Below are positions 1-8,952 of a stretch of 64,000 nucleotides of DNA, piece after piece; the stretch's first letter is position 1; every line of letters begins with the position of its first letter. Under the pieces are notes generated by a model, which was not told the origin of the DNA, ran no database searches, and saw only the letters and a program-made list of their open reading frames with translations. The translations under genes and the position numbers were made by a program. This stretch comes from Bacillota bacterium (GTDB lineage: Bacteria > Bacillota > Clostridia > Peptostreptococcales > Acidaminobacteraceae): assembly GCA_025210655.1 (NCBI GenBank), contig JAOARG010000045.1, forward strand, positions 94,932 to 158,931, in the 5' to 3' direction.

Positions 1-1227
1 CTCTTCATAAAAATTACTTAAATTCTTATGGGGTTTAAGTCCCCTGTATCTTCTTATTAGTCTCTCTTTTGATTTAACATAGTTATTACAGAACATGGTC
101 ATCAGTCCAGCCTTTATACCGTGTCCCGATACATCAAGTACATACATTCCTATGTTGTCATCATCAACTTCATATATATCATAAAAATCTCCACTTAATC
201 TTTCACAAGGGAAATATCCAGAAACAAATTTTGTACCCTTCATTTCTATAAACTTATCAGGTAAAAGAGATTGCTGAATTTCCTTAGCGCTTTCAAGTTC
301 TGAGATTAATCTTCCATTTGCCTCATTTACTTCCGCTGTCCTTACCTCTACTATTTTCTCAAGATTGTCAGCATACATTTTAATCTGTCTTTGGGCTTCA
401 ACAAGATCCTCAAAAGGCATTGAAACATTATATTTAAATATAGCCTGATAAATAAGTAAATATGAAACAACCTTATATACATCAAACATAAGCATATCAA
501 ATGTAGGGTAAGTACTTACCATTACCCTGAATATGTGACCTATCATAAGTACGAAGATTCCTGCCGCTAAATTTATTATGTACTTATTATTTGTAGAAAA
601 GAAAATCTTAATATATATAAGTGCTGTAACCATCATTAAGAATACTATTCCACCACTAATCACAAATTTATTCCTAAACCACCAAAAATCAAGGTTTGCA
701 CTGTTTATTCCACTTGGAATATAAGAACCTAAAAGATAAAACACACCAACTATTATTGCTAGAAAAAGTGCCGTCCTAATCCCGTGATTAAGCTCTTTTT
801 TCCTAACCTTGTAAAAAAACACACCACTAAGTAAAAGTCCTAGTGCAAGGCAAAACTGGGTATACTGGGAATAATAAAGAAGATATTCGTGACCATGACC
901 ACTATAGCTGTTGTATGAATTTACAGTAAAAATAAATTCATTGATACCAGAAATCAAAAAAGTTATGCTAAGTATCCACATCTGGTATTGTCTATGGGTA
1001 ATAAAGGAATAATGGCTGGTATTAAATATCATGAAACTGATTATTATAGCCCCAAGTTGAAATATAGCAGTTGCCACCGGGACATTTATTTTTGATATGA
1101 TTGAATAGAATGACATGCTGTTATCAAAATAAACAAACAGTACAACTAGAGAAATGAGAAATAGGCTAATAAGATAAAAATATGTAATATTTCTCTTAAT
1201 GTTTATTAAGAATTTTTTTACCCTCAC
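1..1227 (-). CDS. Membrane-anchored PP2C (SpoIIE-type) serine phosphatase, C-terminus cut by window edge
   Basis: Read by translating the complement; the frame is open to base 1, so about 409 residues are visible and the C-terminus is missing. The GTG start at 1227 has an AGAGGG ribosome binding site 8 bases upstream. Residues about 10-260 contain six or seven hydrophobic segments, like a MASE-type membrane sensor. A predicted coiled-coil linker (about 275-325, rich in E/K/Q) leads to a PP2C domain with the metal-binding motifs SGDFYD (345-350) and DVSGHG (365-370). Such proteins dephosphorylate anti-sigma-factor antagonists in response to membrane or ligand signals; the ligand here is unknown. 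It diverges from glsA across a 420-base gap. Confident for the phosphatase, weaker for the type of membrane domain. Confidence 0.85.
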   Translation of the reverse strand, partial: MRVKKFLINIKRNITYFYLISLFLISLVVLFVYFDNSMSFYSIISKINVPVATAIFQLGAIIISFMIFNTSHYSFITHRQYQMWILSITFLISGINEFIFTVNSYNSYSGHGHEYLLYYSQYTQFCLALGLLLSGVFFYKVRKKELNHGIRTALFLAIIVGVFYLLGSYIPSGINSANLDFWWFRNKFVISGGIVFLMMVTALIYIKIFFSTNNKYIINLAAGIFVLMIGHIFRVMVSTYPTFDMLMFDVYKVVSYLLIYQAIFKYNVSMPFEDLVEAQRQIKMYADNLEKIVEVRTAEVNEANGRLISELESAKEIQQSLLPDKFIEMKGTKFVSGYFPCERLSGDFYDIYEVDDDNIGMYVLDVSGHGIKAGLMTMFCNNYVKSKERLIRRYRGLKPHKNLSNFYEE

Positions 1228-1649
1228 AAAATCAACCCTCTTTAATAAGCCAATAAAAAAAGTAACTACAGTTGATTCCTCACCATAATACACTAAACTT
1301 CATAATTGATTAGAAGATATATATTTAGGTATAAGAATTTTGAAACTGATTTTTTAGTGGCCAACTCTTTATAGTTCATCTATAAAATATCCTATATGAT
1401 ATGAGTATATTACTGATTGTAAATATTACTAATAGCATATCACATTTAAGAAGTTTCAAAAAGTGGTTTGAATCCAATAAAATTGTGTTATATAAACAAA
1501 AAAATCCCACAAGCATTGTAATCATTAGATTTCAGTAAGAATTCCATAAAAATTACATTTCCTTATTAATTACTAATAAATCTTAACATTTGCTATTAAG
1601 TTAATGTTTTATAATATAGCCATAATAATGAAACTTAAGGAGGTTAAAA
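1228..1649. promoter_or_regulatory. Divergent intergenic region between phosphatase and glutaminase
   Basis: No gene is seen in these 422 AT-rich bases. A TATAAT at 1610-1615 is a plausible -10 for glsA, but no good -35 lies at the right spacing. An imperfect inverted repeat AACATT...AATGTT (about 1585-1608) lies just upstream of the -10 and could be an operator. No T-box or riboswitch signature was recognised. Confidence 0.3.
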
Positions 1650-2567
1650 ATGAAAGCATTTATATCAGAAATTTTTAAAGACTGTTCCGCACTATCTTCC
1701 AAAGGTCAAGTAGCTGATTACATACCTGCTTTAAAGAACAGTTCTATAGATAATCTTGGTATCACAATCATAGATACATCAGGAGAAATAATCTCTTACG
1801 GCCACCATGACAAGAAATTTACAATACAGAGTATATCCAAGGTAGTTAGTCTTCTACTTGCACTTGAGGACAATGGAACAGAAAAGTTTTTCTCCCGTAT
1901 TGGTAAGGAAGCAAGCGGTGATCCATTTAACAGTATAATAAAACTCGAAACCTCTACTGAATCAAAACCCCTAAATCCATTAATTAATTCAGGAGCAATA
2001 ACAGTTACAGATATGATTCATGGAAATACAGTTGAAGAAAAGTTTGAAAGACTAATAGAGTACTTCAAATTGATTACAGGAAATGAAGAACTAAAGATAA
2101 ACGAGGAAGTTTTTCTGTCAGAAAAAGAAACGGGAAATAGGAATAAGGCAATAGCATTTTTCTTAAAAGAGTTAGGGGTTATAGACAGTGATCCCCTAAA
2201 ACTACTTGATATATACTTCAAACAGTGTTCAATAGAGGTAACAACAAAAGACCTTGCAAAAATTGCCCTATTACTAGGTAATAGAGGCCTAGATCCAATA
2301 TCAGGTAAACAAATAGTCAACAAAAAATACTGTTCAATATGCAACGCCTACATGACAATATGCGGAATGTACGACGGTTCAGGGGAATTTGCAATCAACA
2401 TAGGGATACCAGGAAAATCCGGAGTAGGCGGAGGAATCCTTGCCCCAGTACCGGAAAGATACGGTATAGGAGTATATGGTCCGTCACTTAATAAGAAAGG
2501 GAATAGTATTGCTGGGATTAAGCTACTGGAACTTTTGAGTGAGGAGTTTGATTTTAGTATGTATTAA
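1650..2567 (+). CDS. glsA: Glutaminase
   Basis: Hydrolyses L-glutamine to glutamate and ammonia in the cytoplasm. The 305 residues match the usual bacterial glutaminase A length. Visible family marks are the Ser-x-x-Lys catalytic pair in QSISK (S61, K64), the NSGAI motif (113-117) and the glycine-rich GKSGVGGGI near residue 255. These place it in the serine-dependent beta-lactamase-fold glutaminases. The ATG has AAGGAGG 7 bases upstream. It is monocistronic; after the stop lies a hairpin-array element and then the convergent nucleoside-kinase gene. Confidence 0.93.
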   Translation: MKAFISEIFKDCSALSSKGQVADYIPALKNSSIDNLGITIIDTSGEIISYGHHDKKFTIQSISKVVSLLLALEDNGTEKFFSRIGKEASGDPFNSIIKLETSTESKPLNPLINSGAITVTDMIHGNTVEEKFERLIEYFKLITGNEELKINEEVFLSEKETGNRNKAIAFFLKELGVIDSDPLKLLDIYFKQCSIEVTTKDLAKIALLLGNRGLDPISGKQIVNKKYCSICNAYMTICGMYDGSGEFAINIGIPGKSGVGGGILAPVPERYGIGVYGPSLNKKGNSIAGIKLLELLSEEFDFSMY

Positions 2568-2570
2568 AGG

Positions 2571-2890
2571 GCCGTGGGTCGTAGGTCGTGGGTTGTTGGT
2601 CGGAAGGTCAAGTTCGTGAAACCTTTTTTTACTGATAAAGTAAATCCATTGGGGGTTATTCTTTTCGGAAGGATTCACTTGGTTTTGGGTCTTGACCTTG
2701 CCTGACCACCTGCTGCTAAGCAGCAACACCACCACAAGCTCCTTTGGAACACGTACACTACCATTTTTGCCAATAGCAAAAATACACCACCTAAAAAAGC
2801 TCGATTTCAATCAAGAAATCGAGCTTTAATTCACTCTAGTGGTCTAAATACCTTCCCAACCACGACCTACGACCTACGACCTACGAGGGA
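2571..2890. repeat. Palindromic hairpin-array element 1 (GTAGGTCG arms around a CACCACC-spaced array)
   Basis: The outer arms are inverted: 2571-2610 carries GTCGTAGGTCGTGGGTTGTT and TGGTCGG, and 2851-2888 carries the reverse complement (ACGACCTACGACCTACGA). Inside, 2705-2791 holds short hairpins (TGCTGC-taa-GCAGCA; TTTTTGC-caata-GCAAAAA) separated by ACCACC or ACACCACC spacers. The segment around 2762-2791 is a near copy of 63331-63360 at the other end of the window. The element fills the gap between convergent glsA and the nucleoside kinase. It contains no convincing gene. Confidence 0.8.
2793..2827 (-). terminator. Intrinsic terminator of the nucleoside kinase transcript
   Basis: Perfect 13-bp stem AAAGCTCGATTTC / GAAATCGAGCTTT around a 6-base loop. 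On the minus strand it is followed by a run of six T. It probably also stops plus-strand transcription from glsA, with a poorer T-tract. Confidence 0.85.
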
Positions 2891-2900
2891 TTTTCAATCC

Positions 2901-4541
2901 CTAATGATATATCCCACCACCAACAAATTCTTTTAGAATTGATGTGATCATTACTAATCCGTCATCATCTATTGATTCGAAGTAATTTAGGAATTTCATC
3001 AGCCTTAGGGCTTCTGAGTATTCTTTACATGACTTATCTATTTTCTTTAGAAGTGGCTCTGCGTGTTTTTTCAGCACTGCCAGTTCATATACTAGGGCTG
3101 AGTTAAACATTACGTCTGCTTCTTCTTGGTAAGGGAAGATATTTTTCTCTTCTCCTCTTCTAACTGATGGCCATAATTTTAATGTTGTAAGGGCATCGTG
3201 TCCTCTGTACTTACTATCCCTTACTATTCTTCTTAGAAGTCTTGAATCTGTTGTTGGAATCCTATTGTGATCATCTATATTAAGCTGTGTTAAGGCGCTT
3301 ATATAGATTTTAAACTTTTGATCCTTATCTACATGATAAGTTAGTTTTTCATTCAGACCATGGATTCCTTCTATAATAATGATTTGATTTTCTTCTATTT
3401 GAAGCTTTCTTCCCTTATACTCTCTTTTTCCTGTCTTAAAGTTAAAGTATGGAAGTTCAACTTCATTTCCCTTTAGAAGACCATTCAAATCTTCATTAAA
3501 CTGTTCTACGTCAACTGCATCTAATGACTCAAAGTCATAGTCTCCATTTTCATCCCTAGGAGTAAACTCCCTATCTACAAAGTAATCATCTGTAGAAAGT
3601 GTTATTGGATTTAAACCATTAACCTTAAGTTGTACCATAAGTCTATTTGCAAATGTTGTTTTTCCTGATGAAGATGGACCAGCGATAAGAACCAATCTTT
3701 TTTGAGTCTTACTAATCATATCAGCAATTTGAGCTACCTTCTTTTCATGAAGGGCTTCACTTATCATCATAAGTTCCTTATAAGTACCAGCTTCAATTCT
3801 TTCATTTAGGTTTCCTACGTGCTCAACATCAAGAATTTTCCCCCACTGTTCAGACTCATTGTGAATCTTGAACAACTGTTTTTGCTCTATAAATTCAGGT
3901 AATTCATCTGGGGAAAATGGTGTAGGATGTCTTAGCACCACTCCATTACCATATTTTTTAAGATCAAACTTCTTCAAATAAGCAGTTGATGGAAGCATAT
4001 ATCCATAGAAGTAGTTTTTCAACCATCCACATGAATATAGATTTACTGAATCACTCTTTCTATATTTCATAAGTTTAACTTTTGCTTCCATGTTGAATTT
4101 TTTAAATATGTCGATAGCTTGTTCAACAGGAACACTTTCCTTATGGAATTTTTCATTACTCTCAATTATTTCTATCATTCTATCTTTTATTTCATCTACT
4201 TTTTCATCTGTAAGATCTGTGTCACAAGGCATTTCACAATATAAGCCCCTAGAAATAGAATGCTCTACAGATATTTTACAGTTATCCATAATTTCCATAG
4301 CGGCTCTTATAAACACAAAGGACAGACTCCTTTGATATATTCTCATTCCGTCACTACAGTCCATTCTTATAAACTGAATATCTGCATCTTTGTCAACAGT
4401 GTATGTAAGCTCCCTTAGGACATTATCAACTTTAGCAGCAACAATATCACTAGTTTTCTTTTCATCAAATTCTAATAGATCTTCCAATAAAACCTGATCT
4501 TGAAATTCTTTGATTTTTCCTTCAACATTAATTTTTATCAT
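2901..4541 (-). CDS. Nucleoside kinase (Udk-like) with N-terminal TGS/threonyl-tRNA-synthetase-like domains
   Basis: Predicted 546-residue cytoplasmic kinase. Residues 1-60 look like a TGS domain and about 65-270 like the second additional domain of threonyl/alanyl-tRNA synthetases (HSISRGLYCE near 94-103). The C-terminal half is a uridine-kinase/phosphoribulokinase-type P-loop kinase with GPSSSGKT at 288-295. This fusion is common in Clostridia and is usually labelled nucleoside kinase; the true substrate is not certain. I chose the ATG at 4541 (GGGGGTG about 8 bases upstream) over an in-frame TTG 18 bases earlier. lepB lies just upstream and may be co-transcribed. Confidence 0.8.
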   Translation of the reverse strand: MIKINVEGKIKEFQDQVLLEDLLEFDEKKTSDIVAAKVDNVLRELTYTVDKDADIQFIRMDCSDGMRIYQRSLSFVFIRAAMEIMDNCKISVEHSISRGLYCEMPCDTDLTDEKVDEIKDRMIEIIESNEKFHKESVPVEQAIDIFKKFNMEAKVKLMKYRKSDSVNLYSCGWLKNYFYGYMLPSTAYLKKFDLKKYGNGVVLRHPTPFSPDELPEFIEQKQLFKIHNESEQWGKILDVEHVGNLNERIEAGTYKELMMISEALHEKKVAQIADMISKTQKRLVLIAGPSSSGKTTFANRLMVQLKVNGLNPITLSTDDYFVDREFTPRDENGDYDFESLDAVDVEQFNEDLNGLLKGNEVELPYFNFKTGKREYKGRKLQIEENQIIIIEGIHGLNEKLTYHVDKDQKFKIYISALTQLNIDDHNRIPTTDSRLLRRIVRDSKYRGHDALTTLKLWPSVRRGEEKNIFPYQEEADVMFNSALVYELAVLKKHAEPLLKKIDKSCKEYSEALRLMKFLNYFESIDDDGLVMITSILKEFVGGGIYH

Positions 4542-4565
4542 GAATATACACCCCCACAATTTTTA

Positions 4566-5051
4566 CTACATAATTCTAAAATATATTTTCCCAACTATCT
4601 TTTTATTATCTATAAGACCAATCAGTTCATTTCTACTATCAAGACTTATATCTCTATTGTCTCCTAATACAAAGTAGAATCCTTCCTTGACAGTCATATT
4701 GACATCGCCATCTGTGTATTTATCATTTAGATAATTTTCATAATACAAATCTCCATTAATATATACACTACCATTAGTTATTGTAATATTTTCTCCCGGA
4801 AGACCAACGACTCTTTTTATTACATATTTTTCTTTTCCATCGGATCCAACAATATTACTTTTGAAAACTATTATATCTCCCCTGACTGGGTCAGAAACCT
4901 TGTATGACACTCTGTTCATAAGTAAAACATCTCTAGACACATATGTTGGGGACATGGACGCCCCATGAACAATTACAGGAGTCATTAGGGAGAATAAAAA
5001 AACGCCTATGATAACAGCAAATAGCATTAGCTTTATATCTCTCGCCTTCAA
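4566..5051 (-). CDS. lepB: Signal peptidase I
   Basis: Removes signal peptides from exported proteins at the outer face of the membrane. One N-terminal membrane segment (about 8-28) precedes the S26 catalytic domain. The nucleophile is S32 in GASMSPT and the general-base lysine is K79 in YVIKRVVGLPG; GDNRDISLDSR is the late box of the family. A longer frame reaches 5099, but AGGAGG lies exactly 6 bases before a TTG at 5051, so the 161-residue start there is preferred; it also gives the normal short cytoplasmic tail. The nucleoside kinase follows 24 bases downstream. Confidence 0.88.
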   Translation of the reverse strand: MKARDIKLMLFAVIIGVFLFSLMTPVIVHGASMSPTYVSRDVLLMNRVSYKVSDPVRGDIIVFKSNIVGSDGKEKYVIKRVVGLPGENITITNGSVYINGDLYYENYLNDKYTDGDVNMTVKEGFYFVLGDNRDISLDSRNELIGLIDNKKIVGKIYFRIM

Positions 5052-5119
5052 AACACTCCTCCTATCCTCTAGTGAAAAGCATACAGCAATGATATCCATA
5101 AGAATAACTATTTATGACT

Positions 5120-5935
5120 TTATTCAAAAGGAAATCCACTTTTCACATATGGCTTAACTGATATATACCTTAATTCCTCTATCAGTAGCTTATTCAAATC
5201 TGAGTATTTATATTTAATTATGTCAATTTCAAGCTTCTTAAGACAAATTTCAAAATCATCTAGCACCTGATAAGGGTTACCATAAGTCTTATATATATCA
5301 TCAATACTTACACCTACAAAACCATGACCCACAATTGAATCATTTCTTAATTCTATTAACTGATTCATCCTTTCAGAATTAAGAATTTTCTCAACCTCCA
5401 TAAACTTATAATCTTCCTTAGCATACTTATTTAGGTAATTGCTTATGGAGTATACAAGATTGGAATTGTATATCTTATATTTTTTCCTTAACACCTTCAG
5501 TATATTTCTTTTGGACATCATAGGTACATGGAAAGAAAACTTATTTTTATTTAAATTCTTTTTAACAAACATATATTTAAACAATGCTTCCTTAAACCTG
5601 TACACTCTTCCTAAAAAATCAATGTATTCTTCATTAACGATTTGAAACTTTATATTTTCAAGTAATTCACTAAGAATAACATCTGGTTTTCCATGGATAA
5701 GATCCTCAAGATTTTTCTTTAGTTCTTTCATTTCTTTCTTTTCTTTATATTCATCTGAAAGAAGATACAACTTTTTCATGGCCGATTTAAAGTCGAAATT
5801 TATTGCATATCTACAGGAATCCAAAACTACAACTAGGTCATAATTCTCAAAACCTGCATCTTCCATCAACTCCATGGCTCCGCCGTAGTCATATCTAGAT
5901 ATCAATGCCTCCACAGCAGAAAACTCATTAAACAT
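5120..5935 (-). CDS. HEPN-domain protein resembling CRISPR-associated Csm6/Csx1 (TIGR02710-like), no CARF domain
   Basis: 271 residues from the ATG at 5935 (GAGGTG 7 bases upstream). An N-terminal block with RYDYGGAMELME (about 14-25) and a central YIDFLGRVYRFKEALFKY (104-121) resemble the C-terminal region of type III CRISPR accessory RNases. LRNDSIVGHGF contains the HEPN Rx6H active-site motif (R197, H204). If active it would be an RNase. Full family members carry an N-terminal CARF domain of about 150 residues that binds cyclic oligoadenylate; none is encoded here and there is no room upstream (51 bases to the pseudouridine synthase). No cas gene or array is nearby. The HEPN call is fairly good; the CRISPR relationship is from memory of the family. 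Confidence 0.55.
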   Translation of the reverse strand: MFNEFSAVEALISRYDYGGAMELMEDAGFENYDLVVVLDSCRYAINFDFKSAMKKLYLLSDEYKEKKEMKELKKNLEDLIHGKPDVILSELLENIKFQIVNEEYIDFLGRVYRFKEALFKYMFVKKNLNKNKFSFHVPMMSKRNILKVLRKKYKIYNSNLVYSISNYLNKYAKEDYKFMEVEKILNSERMNQLIELRNDSIVGHGFVGVSIDDIYKTYGNPYQVLDDFEICLKKLEIDIIKYKYSDLNKLLIEELRYISVKPYVKSGFPFE

Positions 5936-5985
5936 ACTATGGCACCTCATTCCATAAGGTTATCGTCGTAATAATTATTATTTTG

Positions 5986-6876
5986 CTATTTACAATACTT
6001 CTTTAAAAATTCGTCAATTTCTTTAGAATTGCAAGTTATTTCTCTTCCATCAAACTTAACCTTATAAGCATGAAGAAGCTGGGATCTCACATTTCCTATT
6101 GTCTTACCACCATACTTCCTATCCCCTACTATTGGATGTCCTATGTGGTTTAAGGATGCCCTTATCTGATGGGTCCTACCAGTTTCAAGTTTAACCTCAA
6201 GAAGGGTATACTTACCGTATCTTTCCAGCACTTTGTACTTAGTGTGGAATTCCTTCTCTCCAGTTTTTCCAACCTGTACCTTATTAATACCCTCTTTCTT
6301 AGTCAATTTACCTTTTATTTCACCATTTTTTTCAACATTTCCTTCAACTACTGCAAGATAGTATTTTTCAATCTCTCTATTTCTCATTTTTTCATTAAAT
6401 TTTTTAAGGGAATCATAGGTTTTAGCAAAAAGTACGAGACCACTTGTATTCTTGTCTAATCTTTGTACTGGAGCTGGTTTAAATCTTCTTGTGCTATAGT
6501 CTGCCAGATATGCTAATACTTTTGTAGAAAGGGTATTTTTATATTCTGTTTTATCTGGATGTGTTAAAAGTCCCTTAGGCTTATTCACAAAAAGTATTTC
6601 CTCATCTTCATAAACTATAGGCAAATCCAGTCCTCTTTTCTCAACCTTTTCTTCTTCCTTTTGAAGAGATGCAATAGTTTCTTCAGCCAAGAAAATCTCT
6701 AAAACGTCATTTTCCTTAATAAATACATCTTCTTTAATTCTTTTTCCATTTAATTTAAATACCTTTTTTCTAATCAACTTATATATATTTCCCCTTGATG
6801 AATTATCAAGGTATTTCATTAAAAATCTGTCCAACCTCTGATCACTATCATTTTTTTCTATAATTATCTTTCTCAT
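5986..6876 (-). CDS. RluA-family 23S rRNA/tRNA pseudouridine synthase
   Basis: Isomerises specific uridines in rRNA or tRNA to pseudouridine. An N-terminal S4-like RNA-binding region (about 11-60, RLDRFLMKYL) is followed by the catalytic RluA domain with RLDKNTSGLVLFAK; D141 is the catalytic aspartate. RTHQIRASLNHIGHPIVGD is also typical. At 296 residues it resembles RluC/RluD, but which uridines it modifies cannot be told. It lies between the acetyltransferase gene (34 bases upstream) and the HEPN gene, all minus strand, possibly one transcript. Confidence 0.9.
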   Translation of the reverse strand: MRKIIIEKNDSDQRLDRFLMKYLDNSSRGNIYKLIRKKVFKLNGKRIKEDVFIKENDVLEIFLAEETIASLQKEEEKVEKRGLDLPIVYEDEEILFVNKPKGLLTHPDKTEYKNTLSTKVLAYLADYSTRRFKPAPVQRLDKNTSGLVLFAKTYDSLKKFNEKMRNREIEKYYLAVVEGNVEKNGEIKGKLTKKEGINKVQVGKTGEKEFHTKYKVLERYGKYTLLEVKLETGRTHQIRASLNHIGHPIVGDRKYGGKTIGNVRSQLLHAYKVKFDGREITCNSKEIDEFLKKYCK

Positions 6877-6910
6877 AAAATCCGTCCTTTAGAAGTTTTA
6901 ATTACTCTTA

Positions 6911-7771
6911 TTAATAACTCAGTTCATACACTGAATAATCATATTTCTCAACAAATCCATAGTTCCTATAAAGAGCTATGGCATTATCATTATCTTTTTT
7001 TACTATAAGTATAGGTGTAATTTCCTTGTCACATAGTTTTTCAAGTATCCTAGCTAAAATTTCCTTTCCGATCCCCTTTCCCCTCATAGAAGTTTGGACA
7101 TAAAGTCCTCCTATTTGAGCAAAGTAACTATTCTGCTTCTCTATTAATCCCTGACCAACAATCCTGTCATTACTGCTATATACAAGATAATTTGTATCAG
7201 TGCTATCCACTAGTTTCTTTCTGAGATCATTTATAGAATAGTAATTCCTATCAAACTTATTTTCAACCTCGACAAAAAAATCTATATTCTTAATTTCCTT
7301 ATACTCATTTATTGACTTAATATTATCATTAATCTCCAAACTGTCCTTATTACAGTCATTTAATGACATGAAGTAACACAAATTTGACTTATCTAAATCT
7401 ACGGTTTTGTGAATTATCTTATATAAATCATCAACCTGTTCAGAAACACCTTTGATATATTTAGGTTTTCTCTTCTTTATTTCTAAAAGCACCCCAACCT
7501 TATTAAGCACAGATCTATTACTATAATAAAATACTAGTGAATTCTTATTTGTAAAAAGAAACAAGCCCTGTAGAGCATCTTCCCTATAATATCCAAAATA
7601 AGTCCCCCCCTGAAGTTTTCTATTCCCCTTCATAGAAGACTTAAGATCTTTTATGCTTCCATTGCTTTCCTCAAAAATATTCAATATATCATTACAATAA
7701 TCAGGATTCTCATCAAGATATCCCACTATATCATCAATATCATTATATGCCAGTTCAACAAACTTTCCCAT
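6911..7771 (-). CDS. GNAT-family N-acetyltransferase
   Basis: A two-part protein of 286 residues. The C-terminal 130 residues form a GNAT fold with the acetyl-CoA-binding signature RGKGIGKEILARIL and the closing NDNAIALYRNYGFV. The N-terminal half has no clear motif and may be a degenerate second GNAT or a substrate-recognition domain. Substrate unknown. It starts with ATG after a GGAGG-like site and heads the run of minus-strand genes down to lepB. Confidence 0.8.
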   Translation of the reverse strand: MGKFVELAYNDIDDIVGYLDENPDYCNDILNIFEESNGSIKDLKSSMKGNRKLQGGTYFGYYREDALQGLFLFTNKNSLVFYYSNRSVLNKVGVLLEIKKRKPKYIKGVSEQVDDLYKIIHKTVDLDKSNLCYFMSLNDCNKDSLEINDNIKSINEYKEIKNIDFFVEVENKFDRNYYSINDLRKKLVDSTDTNYLVYSSNDRIVGQGLIEKQNSYFAQIGGLYVQTSMRGKGIGKEILARILEKLCDKEITPILIVKKDNDNAIALYRNYGFVEKYDYSVYELSY

Positions 7772-7978
7772 CTACGTCCTCCAAATAATAGGCTATATAA
7801 AATTTTATCATGTCTATCTCATTTTTTAAAATTATTTATACTATTAATAAGTATTTTTCCAAATTTGATTAAATTTTATTTACAAAGACCTTATTCAGCA
7901 TACAAAATCAAGCTTTTATGTTATTCTAAATGTGTCGATGTATTTCTTTATATATTATACTACTCAAAGGTGGATATT

Positions 7979-8578
7979 ATGAATAAATTAAAAGATTTTC
8001 TTTACGATATTAGTGACTATTTACTTGGTCTTATTATAATAGCTGTTATTGCTGGACTTATTTTCTTCAGAATGGGGGATTCCCTTACAATGGATTTCAA
8101 TTTCATGGCAAAGGGTGACGCCAATGAAAGTACCATTTCTAAGGTTTCAGAAGTTGAGGAAGATACAAATACTCCCGAAGTAAAAGTATCTGATTCAGAC
8201 ACTATTTCCCTTTCAACAGAAGGAGAAGAAAATGTGGAAACTGGAAATACACTTAAGCCAGTAGAAACTGTTCAAGAAGCCCCTACTCAAGTACAGTCAG
8301 TATCACAAGCGAAACCCGAAACTACCACTGTAACAGAAACTGTAAAAACTGAAACTAGTCAAGTAGCAGATACTACCGTTACAATCAAGGTCCCTCAGGG
8401 TAGCAGTGCATATGGTATTGGTAAAATACTTAGAAGTAATGGACTTATTAAAAATGAAAAGGACTTCTATAACAGATCTATAGAAATGAAACTAGATTCA
8501 AAACTTCAGTCAGGTACTTTTAAATTAAAGACTTCAATGTCTCTTGATGATATTATTAGAAAATTGGCTGGACAATAG
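7979..8578 (+). CDS. Membrane-anchored protein with YceG/MltG-like LysM-type domain
   Basis: 199 residues from the ATG at 7979, which has AAAGGTGG about 6 bases upstream; the frame extends further upstream but without a ribosome site. A short cytoplasmic tail is followed by one membrane segment (about 13-30), then a long low-complexity extracellular linker rich in T, E and V (about 45-130). The final 70 residues (IKVPQGSSAYGIGKILRSNG...) resemble the N-terminal module of endolytic transglycosylase MltG. The catalytic transglycosylase part is absent, so it is probably a cell-wall-associated protein rather than an enzyme. Monocistronic, with its own terminator. Confidence 0.65.
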   Translation: MNKLKDFLYDISDYLLGLIIIAVIAGLIFFRMGDSLTMDFNFMAKGDANESTISKVSEVEEDTNTPEVKVSDSDTISLSTEGEENVETGNTLKPVETVQEAPTQVQSVSQAKPETTTVTETVKTETSQVADTTVTIKVPQGSSAYGIGKILRSNGLIKNEKDFYNRSIEMKLDSKLQSGTFKLKTSMSLDDIIRKLAGQ

Positions 8579-8623
8579 ACTATTTAGTCTGATTGTTAGA
8601 TAGTCTTAGACTGATAGGATTTT

Positions 8624-8656
8624 AGAGCGGTTTTTACATTAAACTGCTCTTTTTTG
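8624..8656 (+). terminator. Intrinsic terminator of the YceG-like gene
   Basis: Stem AGAGCGGTTT / AAACTGCTCT (one G-T pair) around a 7-base loop, followed by TTTTTT on the plus strand, 46 bases after the stop codon. Confidence 0.85.
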
Positions 8657-8658
8657 CT

Positions 8659-8950
8659 GCCTAAAATTGCCTAATACTTATTTTAATCGTGCCTAATTTT
8701 TGCTTGCGCAAAGGCCTAATATTGTTTTTCAAAACATAGACTAGTACAATTTCTTCTAAATTTGTGACCGCTATAATATGTTTAAGACCCTAAGAAAATC
8801 TCTAGATTTTCTTAAGGTCTATTAAATAATACATTAATTAACTATATTTCAGATTCAACTTAAGTTATAAGCATCTCATTAAAACAACCTTAGGCTAACT
8901 GCCTCGCAGAAATTAGGCGTGATCAAAGTAGCTTTAGGCTACATTAGGCC
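8659..8950. repeat. Palindromic hairpin-array element 2 (GCCTAAT/ATTAGGC family)
   Basis: The left half carries GCCTAAA or GCCTAAT four times (8659-8735), with a hairpin TTTGC-ttgc-GCAAA between two copies. The right half (8890-8950) carries the complement TTAGGC four times with a hairpin CTGC-ctc-GCAG. At the centre, 8785-8820 is a strong hairpin (TAAGAAAATCT-ct-AGATTTTCTTA, flanked by AGACC/GGTCT). The array lies between convergent genes and ends 2 bases before the rsuA stop. GGCCTAATATTGTTTT here is shared exactly with element 3 at about 12469-12484. Confidence 0.8.
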
Positions 8951-8952
8951 AC

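Noticed and set aside
2523..2810. Open frame of 95 codons on the minus strand downstream of glsA
   Set aside because: It runs through the repeat arms and hairpins of element 1, has no ribosome site and no family resemblance.
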